NCBI GenBank assembly: GCA_934091055.1
Contig: CAKOKN010000001.1
Span: 156,731 to 220,730, forward strand
Source of the DNA: an uncultured Bacilli bacterium
Lineage (GTDB): Bacteria; Bacillota_I; Bacilli_A; RF39; UBA660
Reading direction: 5' to 3'
Length of the DNA stretch: 64,000 bases
Shown: piece after piece, positions 49,910-58,313 of the stretch
How positions within the stretch are numbered: position 1 is the first letter of the stretch
How the letters are laid out: each line of letters opens with the position of its first letter
Made by a program: the position numbers and the translations under genes
The notes under the pieces: model-generated
Seen by the model: only the letters and a program-made list of their open reading frames with translations
Databases searched by the model: none
What the model was told of the DNA's origin: nothing

Positions 49910-51164
49910 ATGAAAGTACAGCTTCTACTTCTTTTTCTTTATATTCTCTTCCTTTAACATAAGCTATTTTTAATGTTACTTTGTCACCTTTCTTTTTATC
50001 ATATATTACATTACTTAAATCACTAAATTTTTCTACTTCTGTTCCATCTATTGCTGTTATTATATTTCCTATTTCAAGCCCTGCTTTATCTGCACCACTA
50101 TTGGATGTTATACCAGAAATATAGAAACCTGTTGGCAAGTTACTTCCTGTATACATAGAAGTTGTCATATATCCTTCTACTCCTAGAGTAGCTCCTTCTT
50201 CAGCTTCTTTACCATTTATTAAGTCTTCGATTAGATCACTGACGTCTGATATTGGGATAGCAAAACCCATTCCTTCGACACTAGCAGATGTACTAGTAGC
50301 TCCACTGGAGTATTTAAGTGAATTTATTCCTACAACTTCTCCTTTAGCATTAAGTAGAGCTCCACCACTATTACCACCATTTATTGCAGCATCTATTTGA
50401 ATCATTTTATTAGTATAATTATCAGTAGTTACTTCTCTATCTATAGCACTTACAACACCTGTTGTAACTGACTGTCCATATCCTAAGGCATTTCCTATAG
50501 CTATAATTCCTTGTCCTACTTTTAGTTTGCTGCTGTCTCCAATAGTTGCTATCTTGATATTTTCTAATGTAGAAGAGTCTATATCACTTAATTTAACAGC
50601 AATAATAGCTATATCTTTTCTTTCTGATGTTCCTTTGATAGTGGCATCAACACTTTTATCATCAATAAATTTTACTGTTAGTTCTTCTGCTCCTTCAACA
50701 ACGTGATTATTAGTTAAAATCATAAGTTCGGTATCAGATTTTCCTACTATTATTCCAGAACCTGCTCCCTCACTATATTGATTTTGATTAAAGAAACTTG
50801 GACCAAATGTTCCTGATGATATTAATGTCTTACTAGTGATAGCCACTATTGAAGGCATAACCTCTTCAACGACTTCTGAAACATCTGTCATATATATTCC
50901 TTCACTATAGTTATCATTAGTGGCAGTATGTTTTAGAGTTATGTTTGTACCTCCATTAGAGGCTTTATTATTCTTTATTAGTCCCGTTCTATCTAGTACT
51001 ATAAAAGTTACTACTACGATTAAACTTAAGACAATAAAAATAATAATTATTATTTTGTCCTTAGGTAATTTATTCTTTTCTTTTACTTCTTTTACCTTTA
51101 CTTCTTTTATTTTTTCTTCTTTATCTTTATTTACTCTTTTAACATTATTTATTTCTTCTTCCAT
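49908..51164 (-). CDS. HtrA/DegP-like serine protease, membrane-anchored
   Basis: A 418-residue envelope quality-control protease. A long Lys/Glu-rich cytoplasmic start (about 1-36) precedes one membrane helix (about 37-57). The trypsin-like domain has the triad H154 (LTNNHVVEG), D184 (RKDIAIIAV) and S266 (GGNSGGALLN); a PDZ domain occupies about 325-415. The gene lies 121 bases downstream of a histidine-kinase gene, with element h between them. In Firmicutes HtrA genes are often controlled by envelope-stress two-component systems, so control by this pair is plausible but not shown. Confidence 0.93.
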   Translation of the reverse strand: MEEEINNVKRVNKDKEEKIKEVKVKEVKEKNKLPKDKIIIIIFIVLSLIVVVTFIVLDRTGLIKNNKASNGGTNITLKHTATNDNYSEGIYMTDVSEVVEEVMPSIVAITSKTLISSGTFGPSFFNQNQYSEGAGSGIIVGKSDTELMILTNNHVVEGAEELTVKFIDDKSVDATIKGTSERKDIAIIAVKLSDIDSSTLENIKIATIGDSSKLKVGQGIIAIGNALGYGQSVTTGVVSAIDREVTTDNYTNKMIQIDAAINGGNSGGALLNAKGEVVGINSLKYSSGATSTSASVEGMGFAIPISDVSDLIEDLINGKEAEEGATLGVEGYMTTSMYTGSNLPTGFYISGITSNSGADKAGLEIGNIITAIDGTEVEKFSDLSNVIYDKKKGDKVTLKIAYVKGREYKEKEVEAVLS

Positions 51165-51229
51165 CTTTTCACCTCTTGTTAATTATATTACACAAATATT
51201 AAAAGAAGATTAAAAAAGAAAAAAAGTTC

Positions 51230-51292
51230 AAATTAGAGACTAAGTTTTTACTTAGGCTCTAATTTGCCTCGGAAGACAAGAGGCTTACGAGG
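51230..51292 (+). repeat. two-hairpin element, copy h
   Basis: Hairpin 1: AAATTAGAG/CTCTAATTT with an 18-base loop whose CTAAG/CTTAG ends can also pair. Hairpin 2: CCTCGGAAG/CTTACGAGG (one mismatch), loop ACAAGAGG. Hairpin 2 overlaps the end of the histidine-kinase gene, whose stop codon lies in its right arm. Confidence 0.78.
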
Positions 51293-52493
51293 ACTTAAAT
51301 ATTACTTTAAAAGTAGTATAATTATTGCTACTAGTGACGCTTATCTTACCTTGATGAATATCCACGATATTCTTAGCAATAGCAAGTCCAAGACCATACC
51401 TATTCTCATTTCTATTTCTTGCTTCATCAACACGATAGAATCTTTCAAATATCTTATTTTGTTTATCTTTAGGAATATCATCACCATTATTAATAACCTC
51501 TAAGATAATATTTTCCTTCTCTTTAAATAAATTTACTCTAATCTTAGCATTATCATAACTATGTTTTATAGCATTATCAAGTAAAATACTAAGAAGCTCT
51601 TTTATCTTATCAAGATCACAACTAAACTCTATATTATCTTCAATATCATAATCAATCTCCAAGTTCTTTTCAAATACAAGCCCCTCAAAAGTTAAAATAG
51701 AACGTTCTGTCTCTTTTGATAAATTTACAGTACTATACTTTAATTTAGAAGGCAAAGACTCAGTTTTAGCAAGTTCTAGAAGATTTATAACTAACTTATT
51801 CATTCTATCTGCTTCACTCTTAATGTTACTAAGCCACTTCTTCTCTTTAGGATTTTTTTCTAACATCTCCGCACTAGCTATTATTACTGCAAGAGGTGTC
51901 TTAAGTTCATGTGAAGCATCAAATACAAATTGTCTTTGTTTGTTAAAAGCTTCTTCGACTGGTTTTACTAACCACCTAGTTAGCATAATTGATATATAAC
52001 CTGCTAATACTTCTAATAAAATAAATATTAACACAGAAAAACGTAAGAGACTATTTAATCTATGATTTATATTACTATTATCTATTATTATTAAATTATT
52101 ATTTTTATCTAGTAAATAAGAATACTTACTAAAGTATAAGTTTCCTATCTTTTTATCTTTACCAGTATTTATAAATTTTATAGCATTATCTTTTATAGTG
52201 TCACTATTAGTGTTATCTTTGGTATAACTTATTATTTCAATGATATTGAAGTCATTATCAAAAGATACTATATAAACATTGGTATCTAGAAAGAAAGGTC
52301 TTCCAAAACCATTACTTAAATCTTGAATAAAGAAACCTTGTCTATATTCTTTTTCAATATTAGATAAATTATCATTAACTTCAGTGTATTCTCTTTGATA
52401 ATTTTGATAATTAAATATTATTACTAGAACTAGCAAGAAAGATGTTAATATTGTTATTAGCACTACGAATACTTTATTTTTTAGTTTATTCAT
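51285..52493 (-). CDS. sensor histidine kinase (HisKA/HATPase_c)
   Basis: A 402-residue membrane kinase. Two membrane helices (about 8-28 and 150-172) frame an extracellular sensor of about 120 residues with no known fold. After a short linker come HisKA with phospho-acceptor H195 (FDASHELKTPL) and the ATPase domain with the N-box LLDNAIKHSYDN, GDDIPKDKQNKIFERFYRVD and RYGLGLAIAKNIV. It overlaps its response-regulator gene by eight bases. The last codons and stop come from two-hairpin element h. The signal is unknown; HtrA downstream suggests envelope stress. Confidence 0.95.
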   Translation of the reverse strand: MNKLKNKVFVVLITILTSFLLVLVIIFNYQNYQREYTEVNDNLSNIEKEYRQGFFIQDLSNGFGRPFFLDTNVYIVSFDNDFNIIEIISYTKDNTNSDTIKDNAIKFINTGKDKKIGNLYFSKYSYLLDKNNNLIIIDNSNINHRLNSLLRFSVLIFILLEVLAGYISIMLTRWLVKPVEEAFNKQRQFVFDASHELKTPLAVIIASAEMLEKNPKEKKWLSNIKSEADRMNKLVINLLELAKTESLPSKLKYSTVNLSKETERSILTFEGLVFEKNLEIDYDIEDNIEFSCDLDKIKELLSILLDNAIKHSYDNAKIRVNLFKEKENIILEVINNGDDIPKDKQNKIFERFYRVDEARNRNENRYGLGLAIAKNIVDIHQGKISVTSSNNYTTFKVIFKSS

Positions 52494-53172
52494 TTGACAC
52501 CTCTAATTTGTAACCTAATCCACGTATAGCTTTTATTGTTGTTTTAGAGGATATAGCTTTTAGTTTTTTTCTGATAAATGATATATAGGCCTCTAGATTA
52601 TTGGATTCTATTTCACTATCTAGTCCCCATACTTTATCATAAAGAGTATCTTTTGATATTACTTGACCACTATTTTTCATTAGATATTCTAAGATTAAGA
52701 ACTCTTTACAGATAATATCAATTGTTTCATTTGTACTCTTACAAGTTAGTTTTGTTGTTCTAATATTTAACTTTAGATCACCATATTCTAATATATCTTT
52801 ATTATTTACAATATCTTGCTTTCTTAATTGAACATTAACTCTAGCCACTAACTCCTCAATATGAAAGGGTTTGGTTATGTAATCGTCTACCCCTATATCA
52901 AATCCGTGTAACTTATCTTCTAACATTCCTTTAGCAGTTAACATTATTACCTTGGATGGTATTTGTTCTTCTTTTATTTTTTTTAGTATTTCAAAACCAT
53001 CTACTTTTGGTAACATTACATCTAAAAGAATTAGATCGTATATACCTGTTAGAGCATTATATAGACCTTCTTCACCATCTAGAGAGGTATCTACAGTATA
53101 TTTTTCTTCTTTTAATCTACTGGAAATTATATCTGCTATTTTGTATTCGTCTTCTACTACTAATATTCTCAC
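52486..53172 (-). CDS. OmpR-family response regulator
   Basis: A 228-residue regulator. Receiver domain (about 1-115) with phospho-acceptor Asp near residue 51 (LILLDVMLPKVDGF), the TAKG switch Thr and KPFHIEEL Lys; C-terminal winged helix (about 128-225) with LEAYISFIRKKL and IRGLGYKLE. The start is placed at GTG 53172 behind AAGGTGATTGAT; the GTG at 53181 overlaps that site. It forms one unit with the kinase. A promoter with an extended -10 lies about 60 bases upstream. Confidence 0.95.
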   Translation of the reverse strand: MRILVVEDEYKIADIISSRLKEEKYTVDTSLDGEEGLYNALTGIYDLILLDVMLPKVDGFEILKKIKEEQIPSKVIMLTAKGMLEDKLHGFDIGVDDYITKPFHIEELVARVNVQLRKQDIVNNKDILEYGDLKLNIRTTKLTCKSTNETIDIICKEFLILEYLMKNSGQVISKDTLYDKVWGLDSEIESNNLEAYISFIRKKLKAISSKTTIKAIRGLGYKLEVSNE

Positions 53173-53234
53173 ATCAATCACCTTCTTAATATTATCATAT
53201 AATTATTAAATAGAGATTAAATTTCTCTATATAT

Positions 53235-53264
53235 ATTATAACACGTATGGTAATTTAGTGTCTA
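53235..53264 (-). promoter_or_regulatory. putative promoter of the two-component operon
   Basis: On the minus strand TATAAT (53235-53240) in TGTTATAAT context, with TAGACA (about 53259-53264) as a weak -35 about 18 bases upstream. Confidence 0.4.
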
Positions 53265-53358
53265 TTAAGTGTATTTTGTTTTTTAGTTTTACTGATAGTT
53301 TTATTTTTTATATTGTTTATCGGTGTATATGGAATTGATGCCTACTTAGGTTTGTTAT

Positions 53359-53749
53359 TTATATTCTCCAGTAAGGAACACTACAGTCATAATTGTTGAC
53401 TCTTGGTATAGAAGCGTGACTTATGATGGTTACTTGGTTACTTTCTATAGTTTGAGTCTGGTTATATTTTAAGAGACTAGTACTGGTAAGCTTGAATGCT
53501 CTTATTCATTAAGCCTACTAGATTGGGGTTTATCAGATCTTCGATGGTAAGATTTTTATATATGTGATTTGAGTTATTGGTAACTATTATAGTGTAAGTT
53601 AGAGTGCCCTCTTGCCAGTTTATTTTATCTGAGGCTTTAGTTATTGTCAGTGTCTCCTTTAGGGATGTTGTTACGGTATTAGTAGAAAGAGAAAGACTGT
53701 TATTTTTGTATTTACCTAGTGATATAGCAGTGTTATTTAATTCGTTCAT
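53359..53749 (-). pseudogene. frameshifted surface protein with DUF11-like repeat
   Basis: An intact start (MNELNNTAISLGKYKNNSL behind TAGGAGGAG) leads into a DUF11-like beta domain: ITKASDKINWQEGTLTYTI, VTNNSNHIYKNLTIEDLINPNLVGL. The frame stops at 53477. In another frame directly after it, an open stretch runs to 53359 and reads YNQTQTIESNQVTIISHASIP, the kind of sequence that normally continues such a domain. I interpret this as one gene broken by a frameshift near 53500-53520. The first 90 codons alone could still be translated. Proteins of this kind are usually surface- or spore-exposed. Confidence 0.55.
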
Positions 53750-53840
53750 TTTACTCCTCCTAAGGTATTATATGTTTATGGTGTATTATTTTCTAGTTAA
53801 TTAATACTTAAATAATTTCTAATAATAATTAAAGTAAAAT

Positions 53841-53873
53841 AAAAAAGAGCAATAACTAATTATTATTCTCTTT
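53841..53873 (-). terminator. intrinsic terminator of the Fic gene
   Basis: On the minus strand AAAGAGAATAA pairs with TTATTGCTCTTT (one bulge) and is followed by TTTTATTTTA. Confidence 0.65.
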
Positions 53874-53903
53874 AGGCGATGAAATAAGTTAGTTCCTCTA
53901 GAC

Positions 53904-54752
53904 TTATTTTTCTTTATTAAACACTTCTTCTACAATTAAATCTTTTGAATGTAAGTTATTATTTTTACCTAATAGTAAGTTTTCATAAAATTTAATTAAG
54001 AAACTATTATCTTCTTTTATATTTAAATAATTATTAAAATAGTTACTTCGTACTAACGCATTTCTATAATAAACTGATTTTTCTTTGAATGTAGTGTTGT
54101 CTATATTATATCCAAGCGATAGTAAATATTTTTCTATAAACACTGCGGTAGTTCTAGTGTTTCCTTCTCTAAATGGGTGTACTTGCCATATGTTCGAAGA
54201 AAAGTTAGTTATATTATTAATTACATCTACTATATTCATATTTTTATAGTTCTTATTTTTTTCTAATGATATATCATATTCTAATGACTGCTTTAATGTT
54301 CTATGGTCACCATAAGCAACTGAATCATTATTTAGAATTATTTCTTTTTTTGAAAAATCTACTTTTCTAAACTCTCCTGCAAAGTCATAAATATCTTTGA
54401 ATAAATACTTGTGAATATATTTTAAATAATCTATTGATAGTTCGAAATTATCTTCATCTAATAACTGTACTATTCTAGTAGAAACTAGATCACATTCAAA
54501 TTCATTTTGATCTATTTTGTCGGTTTTATTTTTTTCTATGTAATATTCTTTTAATTCTCGTTCAACTTCATAAATGGTTTTCTTACCTGTGACATTTTCT
54601 TGCAATATCCTTTCTAAATACTTAGATGGTTTTAGGTTATCAACTTCTTGAAGGCCTATAGCCATATCCCACGCTTGTTTTTTTTCATAACTTTTAGGTG
54701 TTTCTATTTCAATATAATCATTTATACTTGAATCTAATTCCCTTTCAGACAT
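53904..54752 (-). CDS. Fic protein with N-terminal VbhA-like antitoxin region
   Basis: A 282-residue protein. The N-terminal part (about 25-75: WDMAIGLQEVDNLKPSKYLERI then GKKTIYEVERELKEYY) resembles the VbhA antitoxin helix region, here fused in cis. The Fic domain carries HPFREGNTR at 192-200, containing the catalytic His and the acidic ATP-metal residue; the motif has Thr where Gly is common and lacks the second Arg. Fic enzymes usually transfer AMP to target proteins. The fusion suggests a self-inhibited toxin or regulator. It has its own ribosome site and terminator and lies in an accessory stretch. Confidence 0.85.
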   Translation of the reverse strand: MSERELDSSINDYIEIETPKSYEKKQAWDMAIGLQEVDNLKPSKYLERILQENVTGKKTIYEVERELKEYYIEKNKTDKIDQNEFECDLVSTRIVQLLDEDNFELSIDYLKYIHKYLFKDIYDFAGEFRKVDFSKKEIILNNDSVAYGDHRTLKQSLEYDISLEKNKNYKNMNIVDVINNITNFSSNIWQVHPFREGNTRTTAVFIEKYLLSLGYNIDNTTFKEKSVYYRNALVRSNYFNNYLNIKEDNSFLIKFYENLLLGKNNNLHSKDLIVEEVFNKEK

Positions 54753-54921
54753 ATAGTACCTCCCTTTATAACATTATAACAAAAAAACCTTTATTTGTCA
54801 GTATTATATATAGAGTATTCTTTTGTTATATTATACTTTTAGGTTTTAAAATAAAATTGTTAATTATGAATAAAATGTTTTGAATTCTATTTCATAATTA
54901 TTTGCTTTCTTAGTAATTATA

Positions 54922-55377
54922 TTAATGAGAATTAAATTTGTCTTCTAATTCTTTTATTTTTTCTTTATCTATTTTATTTTCATCATATGTAATAGAAATA
55001 CTTACATTACTTTTATTTTTATAATCAAAATCACTATAAGCACTAATTATCCCATCAATTTCAAATAAGTCCTCTATCATACCTTTTAAGCAATATTCAC
55101 AACATAAATCTTTTATAACGATATTGTCTTTTTTTGCATCACACTTAGAGTGTTTATTGAAAGCAATAATTGATGGAATTTCTATTAAGTCTAAATATAA
55201 TAATGTTTCTTTACTTAAAACTTTTGGCGAGATGATATTTGAATTATATTCAACGTACACTTCATTTTCGGCGTTATTTATCTTAACAGCTTTAACACCA
55301 TCTAATTTTTCTAAATAATTTATTAAAAATTTATCTAGAAAATCGGAATATTCTATTTTTAATGTTAATTTATCCAT
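54922..55377 (-). CDS. tandem heavy-metal-associated (HMA-like) domain protein
   Basis: A 151-residue cytoplasmic protein with two ferredoxin-like HMA modules (about 1-68 and 88-150). The first (LKIEYSDFLDKFLINYLEKLDGVKAVKINNAENEVYVEYN) lacks the metal-binding CxxC. The second has it as CCEYC in IKDLCCEYCLKGMIEDLFEIDGI. One intact module could bind Cu(I) or Zn. No P-type ATPase or metal regulator is adjacent, so a chaperone role is only a guess. Confidence 0.65.
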   Translation of the reverse strand: MDKLTLKIEYSDFLDKFLINYLEKLDGVKAVKINNAENEVYVEYNSNIISPKVLSKETLLYLDLIEIPSIIAFNKHSKCDAKKDNIVIKDLCCEYCLKGMIEDLFEIDGIISAYSDFDYKNKSNVSISITYDENKIDKEKIKELEDKFNSH

Positions 55378-55457
55378 ATTTATGTTGTCCTTTCTTTTTT
55401 CATTTAGTATATTATATCATACTATCATCGATAATTAATATATTTAGTGCTTTTAAC

Positions 55458-55495
55458 AAAAAAAGATTATTAACTAAAACATAAGTTAATAATCT
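55458..55495 (-). terminator. intrinsic terminator after the gene at 55506
   Basis: On the minus strand AGATTATTAACT pairs with AGTTAATAATCT and is followed by TTTTTTTG. Confidence 0.85.
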
Positions 55496-55505
55496 AAAAA
55501 TTTGT

Positions 55506-55814
55506 TTACATCTTACGATTATTTTCTTTTAAATCAACAAAGGCTATTGTATGAAATTGTCCGTTAACATTTTCATACATTATTCCTGCATCACAACCAG
55601 TAAGCGACATTTCACTTTCTAGTACCTCTAATGGAGTATTATACTCTTTATCAGATGTTGGATATTCAATAAAATAAATATAATCTACATTAGCAAAATA
55701 AGCTTTAATAACATTATTTTTTGACAATAACATTACATATTGATATGTTGATAAGTATTTTGAATCATATTCTGATAAACCATTTTTTAAATAATTTTCA
55801 AATAAGTTTTGCAT
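55506..55814 (-). CDS. small conserved-looking protein, unknown function
   Basis: A 102-residue soluble protein: YLKNGLSEYDSKYLSTYQYVMLLSKNNVIKAYFANVDYIYFI, then EVLESEMSLTGCDAGIMYENVNGQFHTIAFVDLKENN. A strong TAGGAGGGCG precedes the ATG and a good terminator follows, so it is very likely expressed. Composition and size resemble small proteins of conjugative elements, but I recognise no named family. An unexplained direct repeat lies about 170 bases upstream. Confidence 0.6.
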   Translation of the reverse strand: MQNLFENYLKNGLSEYDSKYLSTYQYVMLLSKNNVIKAYFANVDYIYFIEYPTSDKEYNTPLEVLESEMSLTGCDAGIMYENVNGQFHTIAFVDLKENNRKM

Positions 55815-56053
55815 AACGCCCTCCTATTATCTACACATTTTTTAGTTGGTTTAATAGTTTCTATATTTGCTTGTTGATATGTATAAATCATATCTGAAAC
55901 TGCAAGAAGTTATTCCTTTTGAATAAATTTATTTACAGACTCATCAATCAGTGTTTTTTTATGTTTAATATATTAAAAAGGAAAAATGCTACCTATTTGC
56001 TACCTAAAAGCATATTTTTAAAATAGTAAATTTTCACAAATCCTTATATTTCC
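55815..56053. other. intergenic stretch with a short direct repeat, no gene
   Basis: Contains two copies of GCTACCTA (55988-55995 and 55999-56006) framed by ATGCT/AGCAT. Elsewhere I see only short reading frames without support. The layout resembles recombinase-arm repeats of integrated elements, but no integrase is present. Confidence 0.4.
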
Positions 56054-56151
56054 TAAAAAAAGTGGCCGGCACACTTTAATATGCCGACCTTCAGGGGGTT
56101 TTGGTTATCACACCTACATATAATCGTAGAGTGCGGTCATATTTTTATGAC
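56054..56151 (-). ncRNA. putative small structured RNA downstream of recG
   Basis: A promoter (TTGTAT, 17 bases, TATGAT at 56158-56186) would start transcription near 56151. The transcript would contain a hairpin GTCATA/TATGAC, a second hairpin CGCACTCTAC/GTAGGTGTG, a single-stranded ATAACCAAAACCCCCTGAAG, and a G+C-rich terminator hairpin GGTCGGCA/TGCCGGCC followed by ACTTTTTTT. The stretch is far richer in G+C than its surroundings and has no open frame. It does not match tmRNA, SRP RNA, RNase P or 6S RNA by eye. It may be a plasmid/ICE-type antisense RNA or a new sRNA. Confidence 0.55.
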
Positions 56152-56157
56152 AATTTA

Positions 56158-56186
56158 ATCATAATATATTTTCTTCTATAATACAA
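56158..56186 (-). promoter_or_regulatory. putative promoter of the small RNA
   Basis: Minus strand TTGTAT (56181-56186), 17 bases, TATGAT (56158-56163). A TTGACA at 56195-56200 is close but not correctly spaced for a -10 box. Confidence 0.5.
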
Positions 56187-56230
56187 TAGTTTTTTGTCAA
56201 CTTTACATTTTTATTTTTTTTAGTGTAAAG

Positions 56231-58237
56231 TTAGTCTAAGCTTTCAATTTTTTTAAGTTCATCAAGAATTGGTTTATATTCAGGGTTTGTGTCAAACGTA
56301 AACAATGTAGTTATAAAATCATCAGCGTCTTCTTTAGCTCTTAGAAGCATTTTAAAATCTTTGCTAACACTGGCCATCTTTAAACCTAATTCCCCACTCT
56401 GTCTAACACCAAATAGATCGCCTTCTCCTCTTGTTTGAAAATCATATTCACTTATTTCAAAACCATCACTTGTTTTTTCTAGTAATCTAAGTCTCTCCTG
56501 AGATTCTTTAGCAATTAGTATACAATAACTTTGAATGTCACTTCTTCCTACCCTTCCTCTTAATTGATGAAGAGTTGAAAGACCAAACATATTGGCATTA
56601 AAGATTACTATCATCGAAGCATTCGGAACATTTACACCAACTTCAATTACAGTAGTAGATATCAAGATATTGATTTTATTTTTTTCAAAATCTTTCATTA
56701 CTTTATCTTTTTCTTTTGGATCTAACTTGCCATATATAACTCCTATTTTGCTAATTTTACCAAAAGCCTTATTCATTTTTTCTTCTAGATCTTTTACATT
56801 TTCCTGCTCGTTAGTATCAGTGTCTTCAATCATTGGGGCTACTACATATATTTGATGATTTTGATTTAGTTCTTCTTTCATTAGTTCTAAGACTTCAGTT
56901 ATATCTTTTTCTTTTTTAAAAATAGTTTTTACTTCTTTTCTACCTGCAGGTTTACTTTTAATTGAAGACACATCGGTGTCACCATATATTGTTAAAGCAT
57001 AGGTTCTAGGTATAGGTGTGGCACTCATAGATAAAATATCTGGTGTACATCCTTTATTTTTAAATATATTTCTTTGATTAACACCAAATCGATGTTGCTC
57101 ATCTGTTATTATTAAACCTAGTTTTTTGTATGATACTTTTTCTTGTATAAGACTTTGAGTACCTATTACCAAATCTATTTTACCGTCTTCTAATCCTTCA
57201 TATATTTCTTTCTTTGCTTTACTACTAGTAGATGAAGTTAATAGAGCTATTTGCATTTTAGTATTACTAAATAATTTCTTAGCCTCATCATAGTGCTGAT
57301 TAGCAAGTATCTCAGTAGGTGCCATTAGGGCTGATTGATACTTAGATAAATAGTTGGCATAAACTGCGATAAAAGCTACTATTGTCTTTCCTGATCCTAC
57401 ATCTCCTTGTAATAGTCTATTCATTCTCTTTGAACTTTCTAAGTCTTGGAGAATGTCATTAACTGCGGTATTCTGATCTATAGTCAACTCAAATGATAGT
57501 TTATTAATAAATTTATTTATTTTTTCCCTATCTATTTTTCTAGATATTGCCTTAGTATCCTGCTCTATTTTTGACTTTAAGTAATCTATTTTAAGCATAT
57601 ACATAAATAGTTCTTCATATTTAATTCTTTGTCTTGCCTTTTTTAAAGTTAATACATCACTTGGAAGATGAACATTATATATAGCATCTTTTTTAGATAA
57701 AAGATTATATTTTTCTTCAAGATATCTTGGAATTAATGAAGTTGCATCATAATCTTTATATAAAACTGTTGAAATAAACTTTGATATTTGTTTTACTGAT
57801 AAGCCTGCTTTTGTATAGTATATTGCTTCTATCTTAGCAGTTGGTGGAAGTAGTCCAAAGCGAATGTCAGAGGCTACTACAGTATTCTTTAGCTTGTTAT
57901 ACTTTCCTATTATAATAATTTCTTTTCCGCATTTTAATTCTTGATATAAATGTACTCTGTTATATATTGTTACATTTAGTATTGATGTCTTTGTACTAAT
58001 TCTAAAGATAATTTTCTTTAAACTTTTATTTACATATATAATAGTGGGTTGCCCTTCGATTATTCCATCTATTACTATTCTATCACCATCTTTTAGATTA
58101 TTTATATCACTTCTTTTTATTATTTCATATCGATATGGATAGTAATTTAATAAATCCTCTCCTGAATTTATTCCAAGTTTATTTATTATTTCTTTTGTTT
58201 TTGGACCTATGCCTTCGATATTTTCTAGCTCTAACAT
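56231..58237 (-). CDS. recG: ATP-dependent DNA helicase RecG
   Basis: A 668-residue branch-migration helicase. N-terminal wedge/OB domain (about 1-160, with LENIEGIGPKTKEIINKLGI), helicase lobes with Walker A GDVGSGKT (about 277-284), TDEQHRFGVNQR (DExH), SATPIPRT, and the second lobe with IEVGVNVPNASMIVI and QLRGRVGRS. It remodels stalled forks and D-loops. The next gene upstream is rbgA. It is an ordinary chromosomal gene at the border of a variable stretch. Confidence 0.97.
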   Translation of the reverse strand: MLELENIEGIGPKTKEIINKLGINSGEDLLNYYPYRYEIIKRSDINNLKDGDRIVIDGIIEGQPTIIYVNKSLKKIIFRISTKTSILNVTIYNRVHLYQELKCGKEIIIIGKYNKLKNTVVASDIRFGLLPPTAKIEAIYYTKAGLSVKQISKFISTVLYKDYDATSLIPRYLEEKYNLLSKKDAIYNVHLPSDVLTLKKARQRIKYEELFMYMLKIDYLKSKIEQDTKAISRKIDREKINKFINKLSFELTIDQNTAVNDILQDLESSKRMNRLLQGDVGSGKTIVAFIAVYANYLSKYQSALMAPTEILANQHYDEAKKLFSNTKMQIALLTSSTSSKAKKEIYEGLEDGKIDLVIGTQSLIQEKVSYKKLGLIITDEQHRFGVNQRNIFKNKGCTPDILSMSATPIPRTYALTIYGDTDVSSIKSKPAGRKEVKTIFKKEKDITEVLELMKEELNQNHQIYVVAPMIEDTDTNEQENVKDLEEKMNKAFGKISKIGVIYGKLDPKEKDKVMKDFEKNKINILISTTVIEVGVNVPNASMIVIFNANMFGLSTLHQLRGRVGRSDIQSYCILIAKESQERLRLLEKTSDGFEISEYDFQTRGEGDLFGVRQSGELGLKMASVSKDFKMLLRAKEDADDFITTLFTFDTNPEYKPILDELKKIESLD

Positions 58238-58313
58238 TTTATCACTTCCTAGTATAATTATATCATATATGTGAGAAATGTCTATAAAGTTTACACTTTG
58301 TTAATCACTAGTT

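Noticed and set aside
55787..55891. A 34-codon minus-strand frame beginning MIYTYQQANIETIKPTKK just upstream of the gene at 55506-55814.
   Set aside because: It overlaps the strong ribosome site and start of the next gene, has no ribosome site of its own, and resembles no family I know.
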